Of a DNA stretch of 22,937 nucleotides, positions 1-7,550 are shown piece after piece; positions within the stretch are counted from its first letter, which is position 1; the number at the start of each line of letters is the position of its first letter. Under the pieces are notes generated by a model, which did no database searches, was not told the DNA's origin, and saw nothing but the letters and a program-made list of their open reading frames with translations. The stretch is from IMG/VR virus record IMGVR_UViG_3300044644_001080, positions 1 through 22,937 of that record; one strand, written 5' to 3'. This DNA is from a virus. The position numbers and the translations under genes are program-made.

Positions 1-337
1 CTACTTTATTCTGAAGCTCCTTAATTTTTTTCATAATCGTAGGATCTAAAGCCTCCGGGTCCAAGCCTTGAGTCTTCAGGTCGATTATGTAGTCGTTGTA
101 TTCGTTCAGGGCCTTATTTACGTATTCATAATCTGATTGCCAAACATCGCCCATATCATCGAGATAGGCATTCCATGTGGATTGCTGACGCTTAAAGTCT
201 TCCTTCTTCTTTTCCTGACGCGCATACAAATCCTTTTGCATATTGTATACGTTCTGGAAAAATCCAGACGTATCAAATACGACCGCCTCTCCGCCGCCGC
301 CTTCTCCTACTCTGCCTTGACTTGCTATCTCTGCCAT
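1..337 (-). CDS. Partial charged coiled-coil virion protein, N-terminus only
   Basis: An open frame starts at the ATG at 337 and runs off the left edge without a stop, giving 112 codons. The product opens with a short Gly-rich stretch (GEGGGGEAVVFD) and continues as a charged, probably helical region with QEKKKEDFKRQQ and repeated Trp, Tyr and Asp. The start lies 5 nt after the stop of the upstream gene, so it belongs to the late operon. I do not recognise the family. Its place after the muzzle-like gene and a putative ejection protein suggests a virion cargo, ejection or tail-associated protein. The true length and the rest of the fold lie outside the window. Confidence 0.7.
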   Translation of the reverse strand, partial: MAEIASQGRVGEGGGGEAVVFDTSGFFQNVYNMQKDLYARQEKKKEDFKRQQSTWNAYLDDMGDVWQSDYEYVNKALNEYNDYIIDLKTQGLDPEALDPTIMKKIKELQNKV

Positions 338-342
338 TGTAA

Positions 343-1104
343 TTAAAATTTAATCATGTTAAGAGCATTTTGCATATCCTTGAGAGGCATTGATGCTTTT
401 GTGCTTAAATTGTAATATCTAGAAGGCATTAATCCCTGAGGTTGTTGTCCAAATGTTGGATTTGGGATAGAAGCTGGAGCTGCTTTATATTCCATTTTAG
501 GGATATCACCAATTGGAGTCCTTGGATCCTCCCCTCCGCCCATTCCACCCATAGCTGCCATCATTCCCATCTGACCCAAGCCTTGAACTGCGCCCATGGT
601 ATTCTGAAGGCCCGCCTCTCTCATCTCTCTTGCTGCTGCTGCGCGTTCATACCAATCCTGTTGTCTATCAGCTGTTACTCTATCTTGATATTGAGCCATG
701 GTCCCGTAAGCCCCCGCCAAATCTTGTTGACGTTGAGTGTAGTTTTGAGCTGCCGCCAAACCAAGTTCCTGCTGCTGCTGCATACCCTGCTCGCCCAGGT
801 TGCTCATAACCCCAAGCAAGTCCTGTGATGATGTGGCCGCACGAGTTGCTCCACCTAATGCCTTAGCCTGCTGCATATCGATCATGTTCTGCATAAGCTG
901 CTGACCGGGCATGGACTGAGAAACAGCCATGTTCTGATAAAGGCCAAGAGCTTTTCTTGCTTCTTCAGGAATCTGGTAATTCACCCTTGCACCAAGGTTT
1001 TTCTGCATATCCTTGGCCTCCCGGGTTTGTTGAATACCCTTAACGCCTTGAAAAATTGCTGACCCGGCTGAAAGTCCTAATCCTATTGCTGTAATTGGAT
1101 CCAT
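343..1104 (-). CDS. Gln/Met/Gly/Ala-rich putative internal virion (ejection) protein
   Basis: This 253-aa protein starts at the ATG at 1104; a TTG at 1113 extends the frame but has no support. Residues 1 to about 25 form a Gly/Ala-rich hydrophobic segment (ITAIGLGLSAGSAIFQGV). The middle is long, Gln/Ala-rich and probably helical, with runs of QQQQ. Near residue 175 comes a Met/Gly-rich hydrophobic stretch (GLGQMGMMAAMGGMGGG). Such amphipathic Gln/Ala-rich proteins with a membrane-prone N-terminus, coded just after tail tube genes, are common among podovirus internal or ejection proteins; that role is inferred from composition and place. A Bacteroidota-type promoter ends 6 nt before the start. 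A minor tail or tail-needle protein is the alternative. Confidence 0.7.
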   Translation of the reverse strand: MDPITAIGLGLSAGSAIFQGVKGIQQTREAKDMQKNLGARVNYQIPEEARKALGLYQNMAVSQSMPGQQLMQNMIDMQQAKALGGATRAATSSQDLLGVMSNLGEQGMQQQQELGLAAAQNYTQRQQDLAGAYGTMAQYQDRVTADRQQDWYERAAAAREMREAGLQNTMGAVQGLGQMGMMAAMGGMGGGEDPRTPIGDIPKMEYKAAPASIPNPTFGQQPQGLMPSRYYNLSTKASMPLKDMQNALNMIKF

Positions 1105-1110
1105 AGTTCG

Positions 1111-1141
1111 CAAATTTAAGATAAAACACCCTTTATTCCAA
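1111..1141 (-). promoter_or_regulatory. Candidate internal promoter for the 343-1104 gene
   Basis: On the minus strand, TTG (1141-1139) is followed after 20 nt by TAAATTTG (1118-1111), a full match to the Bacteroidota TTG/TAnnTTTG form. Only CGAACT separates the -7 box from the ATG at 1104, so the transcript would be nearly leaderless. The box overlaps the stop codon of the 1,444-aa gene. It would allow extra expression of the last late genes. Confidence 0.5.
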
Positions 1142-4100
1142 CAGAGAAGAGTATCGAGCTTTCATCATATGTTACTGGGTTGTATTCCAGCGTATGAGTT
1201 AAAGCGTTCGCCCTCATGTCCTGTCCGTTTACCAAAGCTCTTTCGCTATAATACCAACTTCCGCCTACCCCAAATGTACTTGGTTCTGCACCTATTAATG
1301 TGATTGTTGTAATGTCCAAAATATCATCATATACAGCAGTATTAACCTGACCTGTATAGATATTTCCGTCAAGCTGGATAATGGTAATAATATCAGCCGG
1401 CACATCTGGTGGATTGTTCAACAAATACGTTTGATCGCCAGGCATAGTCCAACCGTTGATAGGATTCAATGGAGGCTCATAGGTAGTAGTACACGTATTT
1501 GCATCAATGAAAAACTTTGGGTCATACAGATTTTTTCTGTAATTCACCTTTCCATACCCCTCGTAAGTGCTGAGAAGGTTTTCAGGCATGGTAGTTTTCA
1601 TGCCAAGAGGGTAACTCCTGTTGGGTTCAGAACTTGCTTCAATTGAGAATAAGTTGTCAGAAACCAGAATAATATCTTGATACCTCTTGACAGCTAATGG
1701 GTTTTCATTTGAAACAAACGTAACCTTTTGAGTAAACGGTTGGCCGTGGAAATTCCATTGTCCATTTCGATTGTGTACGTACAATTCACTATTTGCGCCC
1801 CATCCAACTAGAGTTTGACCAAGGTTGCAGAATTGCTGGAAGTTGTAGTCATAAGTCGATCTCCATCTCATGTTGACATAATCAAACACGACGTGATCAT
1901 ATCTCAATCCGCTAGTGGTGAAATAACTGCCCGCAATATTGAAATCGGCTATATTAGGAGTGACTCCATCAAGACCAATTAGAGTATAGTCGTTTTCTTC
2001 ATCGTAAAACACATAATTGATCGTTCCCACATAGAGGTTGCCACTTCCTTCGTTTTCCGCAGAGAATTTTATTACTATGTCATAACCGTACAAATACTGC
2101 ACGTCTCCATCAATCCTGAAGTATGGATCATTAGATCCTGGTGGGCTAAATGCTCCAAACGCTATTCCGCTGTAAGGAACATCGAACCTAAAGGCAAAGC
2201 CAACTTCGCCAACAGACTCGTTCACGTATGTCCTAACTACCGGGCTAGGGCTTGAATTATACGCAGCAGCAAGAGCCTTTGTCTTGGTTCTGAATTTGTA
2301 ATCCTTGCCAGAATCCGGGTCTATCTCACTTATAATAGTTTGACCGTTTCCTCCTGAGTAAATAAACGTACCGGAGTTGTTGTCAAAATATATTGTAGAG
2401 CCGTTCGGAAGTATGGCGTTAGCCCCTGGGTTAGAACAACCAAACAATGACTTGTAATCAAACCATGACGCAAAGGTTCTATTTGATACACGCACCGTAG
2501 AGTCTGATCCAACTTCGTTTGGATAAAACTGAATGTAAATCGAGTTCTCTTTCTTTGGTTGAAGACACTTGAGGGTCTTACCTTCCCGGCCAGACATATA
2601 AGTCCTTACCACGGGTCCAAAGAGCTGATTCATGTCCTCGATATTGTCATTAGCTAAAGAGAACGATGAAAGCCCGTTTATTTGAGTTCCGGCAATGAAA
2701 GAATCTGAGTGTATCGAAGTAGCGATACGATTCACCATCTTGCCATTAGGATCTTGAATCCTAACTCGACCGGTATTGTGGACATTACTCAACCAATAGT
2801 CTGAGTAATTTTGGTCTTCTATAAAGTAATAGTATGAGGCGCTTTCTCCAGCCAAGCCGGTTCCGTATCTTCTTTGTCTAACATAAACATCTCCGTATGC
2901 TATGTTTATCAAGCCATTGCTTACCTCAACTCCATCAACATACTCTTGTTGAACGTCTTGAGTTAGTGTCACATACCGAAAAGATGGGTCTATTGTTAAT
3001 CCCTCAAATGTTATCTCAGTCCTATTATCACTTGGATTGTATACAACGGAATCAATTATAACAACTTGAATATCTAAAAGTACATCGTTAACACCATACA
3101 CATAAGCCCTCCAAAGAGTAAACAAAAGATTACTAGCGTCGTTGTTTATGTAGAAATTAATTAACCCTCCACCTGCTCTTCCAATGTTCACGTACCACTC
3201 AAAACCAATTCCATGCACCCTATCTTCAGTGTGAGGGTTCACCACCTCTAATGGACCGTAAACATCCTTAAACGCAGATATAAACAATGATCCATTATCA
3301 TCTACTGCCGGCTTTGGTGTGTATATTTCAATCAATTGACCGAAAAGATTACCTGCGCTAGTAAGAAAATCAGGCTCAATTATACCTGTGTCAAAAAGCG
3401 TTACAAATATTTGTTGACGTGGTATTGTTTGCTGGTTGCTAGAAGTACCTCCAACTGGATTGTAGTCCAAAACCTCTAACTCAATGTATGGAATGTACTC
3501 TAAAACCGTCCCATCCATATCAACACCAGCACCCCTGGTTCTAATAAATCTAACCCTGTCACCTATTTTAATCTGGTGGTTTATACTTGCCCCAATAAAC
3601 GTGTTTTGATAATAGTTGTCTATTTCTATTATGTACCTGTTATTGGTTACTGTATCAATAGTTACGGCAGATTGATAAGGAAGCGCTTTTGTTATTGTGT
3701 AATGACCAAAGCTCAATATTTCATTTGCGGGCTGAGCAACGATCCAATAATTAGTAGCCCAAATCGGGGGCTGATGATTGATTGTTAACCTTGGTCTTAC
3801 TGTAAATGGATTTTCTGGATTGATAAGTTCATCCCTAGGTATGTCGTAAAACCAAGGTACAAAAAGATTCATAGAATCATTTGTCAAAACAGTTCCATCC
3901 CTATATGCCCTGTCTCCATATACGATACCAAAGCGGTGTGTCGCGCCAACCTTTAAAGAAGGCGTGGGGTTTGTTGCCCTTGTAGTTCTTACCGTTGGAT
4001 TAGTTTGTCCAAAATCGTTTGTGTCTAATGCTGTAAAAGAATATCTTACAAAGGTACTAGGAGCTGAAGTTGTGCCTGGTAAGTATCCAAGTTGATCCAT

Positions 4101-5450
4101 GAATGCGTCCCCAATGATCTGTACAATCCTGCTATTCTGTTCGTATACACTTGGTTCTGCAAGAGCTAATTGGATATCATTAAAACTTATTTGATATTTT
4201 ATCTGACCAATTGAAGACCCGGTTGGCGATGGCCCAAATAAAACTATACCAGCAACCCATGGAAATTGATCCTCCGCGTCGAAATCATCCGGTATAGTAG
4301 TGAAAGATGCCGCCCCTCCCGCTTCTGGGTAATTCAGATTTAAACTTATAGCTGCAAATGGAACCCAAAATATCTCACGGATTTGATAATCCATGGTTAC
4401 ATCAAGATTGATCTTGTCGTATCCCTCCCTGAAATTAGTATAAGTTAATTGACTTGTAGGCAAATACTCTTGACAGTTAGCCGTGATTGGCAATCTGTCA
4501 TAGTTCTGGAAAACTCGATCCACAGGCTTAGTAGCTACTCCGCCATAATAAACGGTAGTGTAATCTGTGTTATTAGGTATTGTATCAACATCCTTATCCA
4601 GCTCCAGGAATATACCAAATGGATTTTCAGCTCCAAACGACTCAGGATCAAATTGTTGAACAGCAATGTTAAACTTCCTTATGATTTTCGGTCCGGTATT
4701 GAATCTTATCCTAATTCCATTATCGTTATTGAGATACATGAAATTGGTTCCCGTAATAAGCTCTGATTGAAATGGAAGCTCTAGAGTAGAGTACATCGAC
4801 CAAACCCCAGGCTCATTGTTTTCATAAATAGGCTGAATGATAAACTTAAAGAGTTTCTTCCTAAGTTTATTGTCATTCCTTGTTGTGTCGGTTATATATT
4901 CTATACTAGGCGGATCTAAAGGCCACTTAATTGCGTCAATCGTTTGCAAGTCAACGGTCGTATAGTATCCGTCAAGAGCCTTCTGCAAATTGATTTGATA
5001 AGGAGGGTTGAACAAACGAGTCCCATCGTCCTCATACATCTGTGCATCCCACCTTCCGTCAGTCCATTTAAGAATGTCATCAATTACATTGGCATGAAAC
5101 ACAGGCCACTCCCTGCTGAAATTAAGGGACGGATCGGATATAACAGAAGTTATTAATTGTTGATCAATTTCATAGATCTTAATCTCATGATTTAGATCAC
5201 CCTTGTAAACAAAGTAAACAATTGCGTTTCTTTTAATCCATGTAGTTGCGCCTATGATTTCATCTGCCGCAGTTAACGTTCCATCTAGGATTTCAAAAGT
5301 ACCGTAGGAGGTTTCTACCGCATATGCGTTACTTGAGTTATAACCGAGCCTACAGTATGAAAAGTCGCGATAATCGCCCTTAGGCATACTCTGAGGGGTG
5401 TCGTCGGTGTTTATACCGCCGGTAAAGGTTATAATTTCGTTGAACTCCAT
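1116..5450 (-). CDS. Giant tail tube/muzzle-like protein
   Basis: At 1,444 aa this is the largest gene in the window. Its N-terminus carries GGINTDDTPQSMPKGDYRDF (residues 11-30). A GG-(I/L/M)-N-x-D-D...P-x-G-D-Y opening recurs in the large tail proteins of Bacteroidota podoviruses and resembles the start of T7 gp12-type tail tubular/nozzle proteins. The rest is rich in aromatic, Asn, Asp and Gly residues, as expected of beta-propeller or beta-sandwich repeats, with no membrane segment or long coiled coil. Size and position after three connector-sized genes fit the muzzle of crAss-like phages, which extends the tail tube and faces the host envelope. Its start overlaps the preceding stop by one base (TAATG), so translation may be coupled. 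An enzymatic part cannot be excluded by eye. Confidence 0.72.
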   Translation of the reverse strand: MEFNEIITFTGGINTDDTPQSMPKGDYRDFSYCRLGYNSSNAYAVETSYGTFEILDGTLTAADEIIGATTWIKRNAIVYFVYKGDLNHEIKIYEIDQQLITSVISDPSLNFSREWPVFHANVIDDILKWTDGRWDAQMYEDDGTRLFNPPYQINLQKALDGYYTTVDLQTIDAIKWPLDPPSIEYITDTTRNDNKLRKKLFKFIIQPIYENNEPGVWSMYSTLELPFQSELITGTNFMYLNNDNGIRIRFNTGPKIIRKFNIAVQQFDPESFGAENPFGIFLELDKDVDTIPNNTDYTTVYYGGVATKPVDRVFQNYDRLPITANCQEYLPTSQLTYTNFREGYDKINLDVTMDYQIREIFWVPFAAISLNLNYPEAGGAASFTTIPDDFDAEDQFPWVAGIVLFGPSPTGSSIGQIKYQISFNDIQLALAEPSVYEQNSRIVQIIGDAFMDQLGYLPGTTSAPSTFVRYSFTALDTNDFGQTNPTVRTTRATNPTPSLKVGATHRFGIVYGDRAYRDGTVLTNDSMNLFVPWFYDIPRDELINPENPFTVRPRLTINHQPPIWATNYWIVAQPANEILSFGHYTITKALPYQSAVTIDTVTNNRYIIEIDNYYQNTFIGASINHQIKIGDRVRFIRTRGAGVDMDGTVLEYIPYIELEVLDYNPVGGTSSNQQTIPRQQIFVTLFDTGIIEPDFLTSAGNLFGQLIEIYTPKPAVDDNGSLFISAFKDVYGPLEVVNPHTEDRVHGIGFEWYVNIGRAGGGLINFYINNDASNLLFTLWRAYVYGVNDVLLDIQVVIIDSVVYNPSDNRTEITFEGLTIDPSFRYVTLTQDVQQEYVDGVEVSNGLINIAYGDVYVRQRRYGTGLAGESASYYYFIEDQNYSDYWLSNVHNTGRVRIQDPNGKMVNRIATSIHSDSFIAGTQINGLSSFSLANDNIEDMNQLFGPVVRTYMSGREGKTLKCLQPKKENSIYIQFYPNEVGSDSTVRVSNRTFASWFDYKSLFGCSNPGANAILPNGSTIYFDNNSGTFIYSGGNGQTIISEIDPDSGKDYKFRTKTKALAAAYNSSPSPVVRTYVNESVGEVGFAFRFDVPYSGIAFGAFSPPGSNDPYFRIDGDVQYLYGYDIVIKFSAENEGSGNLYVGTINYVFYDEENDYTLIGLDGVTPNIADFNIAGSYFTTSGLRYDHVVFDYVNMRWRSTYDYNFQQFCNLGQTLVGWGANSELYVHNRNGQWNFHGQPFTQKVTFVSNENPLAVKRYQDIILVSDNLFSIEASSEPNRSYPLGMKTTMPENLLSTYEGYGKVNYRKNLYDPKFFIDANTCTTTYEPPLNPINGWTMPGDQTYLLNNPPDVPADIITIIQLDGNIYTGQVNTAVYDDILDITTITLIGAEPSTFGVGGSWYYSERALVNGQDMRANALTHTLEYNPVTYDESSILFSVGIKGVLS

Positions 5451-6181
5451 TATCCTAGATTAAATTCTGATGCTTGTGCAAGTGCGTCAATCATTTCACT
5501 TAGTCGTGGAGCCTTGACAAGCAAGTTTGCGCTCCATTGTGCGGCTTCGTATTGGATTTGCAATTCCTTGTATTTCGATTTATCTTCTCCGTTCCCTTTG
5601 TGTAAACAATATTCGCTCATCAAGTATAAACGGAATGGTTCGGCATAAGCCGTATCAATCATTGTATTTTCATTGACTTCAGCGCCATTCGAAAAGTATT
5701 CGATTACCAATTGCCCATCTGGAATATTGTGATCGAAAATAATGTTGTTGCCATCGATGCGGTAGTAGTTCTCATTGCGTCCACCGCCAATAGTATAGTT
5801 TGGCATATTGGAGAAGTAACCAAAATAACCAAATGGGAAAAACCCATCCAATACCACTGGATCCGATGAGTCACTTTCACACGTGAAAAACTCTTCAGGA
5901 TAAGCAAGCGTATTGTCGGGGGTTAAGGTATAAACCCTTCTTCCTGATCTTAAACCAACTTTTGATATGCGGATACAATCTCCTGGCATTGTGAATACAC
6001 GCGCACCCGTATCAATCCTTGCATTGATAGTTTTGAGAGACACGTTTCCATCTAACGGAGATTTCTCGCTCAAGTAATCGATAGCCACCTGTGTCATCCA
6101 CGTAAGTTCACGGCCCGCAGGATTCTTCCCTAAACGATATAGGGCCGATGTGGCGATGTATTTTATATTCTTAATGGTCAT
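5450..6181 (-). CDS. Connector/ring-type tail protein, 243 aa
   Basis: This 243-aa product has a helical N-terminus (residues 1-40), a central Tyr/Phe/Gly-rich beta-type region (about 50-165) and a helical C-terminus with YCLHKGNGEDKSKYKELQIQ and AAQWSANLL. Helix, beta insertion, then long C-terminal helices is the usual plan of podovirus head-tail adaptor and tail tubular A proteins (T7 gp11, P22 gp4). It shares an ATGA stop/start overlap with the gene before it and a TAATG overlap with the muzzle-like gene after it. I infer a ring protein between portal and muzzle; I cannot say which ring position. Confidence 0.6.
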   Translation of the reverse strand: MTIKNIKYIATSALYRLGKNPAGRELTWMTQVAIDYLSEKSPLDGNVSLKTINARIDTGARVFTMPGDCIRISKVGLRSGRRVYTLTPDNTLAYPEEFFTCESDSSDPVVLDGFFPFGYFGYFSNMPNYTIGGGRNENYYRIDGNNIIFDHNIPDGQLVIEYFSNGAEVNENTMIDTAYAEPFRLYLMSEYCLHKGNGEDKSKYKELQIQYEAAQWSANLLVKAPRLSEMIDALAQASEFNLG

Positions 6182-6798
6182 CCGTTACTGTATAATCTTG
6201 ATGTATCCTTAGCAAGTGACTGAGCGTCAATTGAATCGTTATTCAAGTCGTCCTGGAATCCTTGAGTAGACAAGACCTGCATACACATTTGGAACAGCAT
6301 CATCTCGCCCTTGCCTGTCTCGTCGCTTGGGATGATAAGGACATCGTCGTCTTCCATCTGGTACACGTTTGGAACCATGGTCACTATCACGTCTCCAGTT
6401 GGCTTCTTGTTAAAACGTAGCTTGTCCTTGAAAAGAATTGCCGCAGAGTTGTTTCCGCCGCGCAGTACATTGAGCGCTGTTGATTCCGCCTTGGTCTGCA
6501 CCGAGTAAGCGTTAAATCCCGATGACTCATCCTCCACACTAAAGATTGCCATGGTCCCCGCAATTGGCTGTGGGCTGAGGGTTACATAGTAACCTTGGGC
6601 ATCAGTAGCGGGTGTAAACGTGTACGGAACCGCCATGTCGCTTGCGCTGTATGGATCGCGGCTTACAATATCAGAAAGCGCCAAGTTGATTACACGCGAA
6701 ATGATTGAGCGCGGATACAGACGGCGCAAATCTTCTGGAGTATCTCCCCCAGTCAACCTGTGCTGTATTAATTCGATAGCTTGACGTTTCGTGATCAT
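6178..6798 (-). CDS. Connector/ring-type protein, 206 aa
   Basis: This is the second of three consecutive genes coding 200-250-aa proteins between the capsid genes and the muzzle-like gene. The N-terminus is helical with basic residues (ITKRQAIELIQHRL), followed by a beta-rich middle with Tyr and Gly. A region around 145-195 holds MEDDDVLIIPSDETGKGEMM and then a helix rich in Met, Gln and Leu. It overlaps both neighbours by four bases (ATGA), indicating coupled translation and probably matched stoichiometry. No catalytic motif is visible. A head-tail connector or tail ring protein is inferred from size and place; the family is not recognised from sequence alone. Confidence 0.55.
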   Translation of the reverse strand: MITKRQAIELIQHRLTGGDTPEDLRRLYPRSIISRVINLALSDIVSRDPYSASDMAVPYTFTPATDAQGYYVTLSPQPIAGTMAIFSVEDESSGFNAYSVQTKAESTALNVLRGGNNSAAILFKDKLRFNKKPTGDVIVTMVPNVYQMEDDDVLIIPSDETGKGEMMLFQMCMQVLSTQGFQDDLNNDSIDAQSLAKDTSRLYSNG

Positions 6799-7550
6799 AC
6801 TTTACTTGGCATTTGAGTCTGAATGTTCCATTGGTTTTCGTTACCAATACCGATGTAAGTTTTAATCAAATCAGTTAGATGGTCCACGCAGCTTTCGGGA
6901 TATTCAAATTCAACGCTCAAGCTAGGAGATCCCGCTGCTTGTACAGAGCTATTTGTATGAGAGGTACCCGGTGGTAAATATACGGGAATTCCGTTCACAA
7001 TGTCATAGTCAAATACAGGCTGAATAGGCTCTCGTATGTATGTAAATGTTATCCGTGGCATATATGGATAAATGAAATACTTGTCATTTCGTGTAACAAG
7101 TATTGGATCGTTTTCTTGTGGGTTGTCTACCGGACTTGTAATCGAGTTACGCATCTTGGCGTCAAACTCGTGCTGGCTCACAAATTCTACGCTGCGGTAG
7201 TTAGTCTCGTATGAACACTCCTTATTCAGAATCTCAAGGAAACTTGCAGTTGCCTGATACCAAATGTCAGCGGGAATGGTCGCGTATCCACCACGTTCTG
7301 GTCGTCCTGCTAAAACAGGAGTGAACGAAAGGGCTGGATACTGAGGTGAACCTAAGGTCTTAATAAACGTCTGAAGGTCACTAGTAATCTCTCGGTTGTC
7401 TTCAAAATTGTCTACCAGTGTATTTAAGTAACGCTGGTTAACAATGTTGATCGCACGATTAAAGTCATCGGGCGTGATGTAGCCGCCCCTCAGGTCCTTT
7501 CCGGCCCTGAATAGAAGCTCATCATATATTTGACCGAGGTTAGTAGTCAT
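6795..7550 (-). CDS. Connector/ring-type protein, 251 aa
   Basis: The 251-aa product begins with IYDELLFRAGKDLRGGYITP and DDFNRAINIVNQRYLNTLVD. A helical segment with a D/E-F-x-x-A-(I/L)-N-x-(A/V)-N type pattern like this is seen in first-ring connector proteins of Bacteroidota phages. A beta-rich middle follows, with many Pro, Tyr and Thr, including a PVYLPPGTSHTNSS loop. The C-terminal part has LTDLIKTYIGIG. Its start overlaps the stop of the 779-aa gene by one base and its stop overlaps the next start. It probably binds the portal or the next ring. The assignment rests on context and general fold pattern. Confidence 0.6.
   Translation of the reverse strand: MTTNLGQIYDELLFRAGKDLRGGYITPDDFNRAINIVNQRYLNTLVDNFEDNREITSDLQTFIKTLGSPQYPALSFTPVLAGRPERGGYATIPADIWYQATASFLEILNKECSYETNYRSVEFVSQHEFDAKMRNSITSPVDNPQENDPILVTRNDKYFIYPYMPRITFTYIREPIQPVFDYDIVNGIPVYLPPGTSHTNSSVQAAGSPSLSVEFEYPESCVDHLTDLIKTYIGIGNENQWNIQTQMPSKV

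Noticed and set aside
442-828. Plus-strand open frame opposite the Gln-rich ejection-type gene
   Set aside because: Low-complexity composition (Ser/His/Cys/Leu-rich) is the antisense of Gln/Ala/Met codons; no start context and fully overlapped by a better-supported gene.
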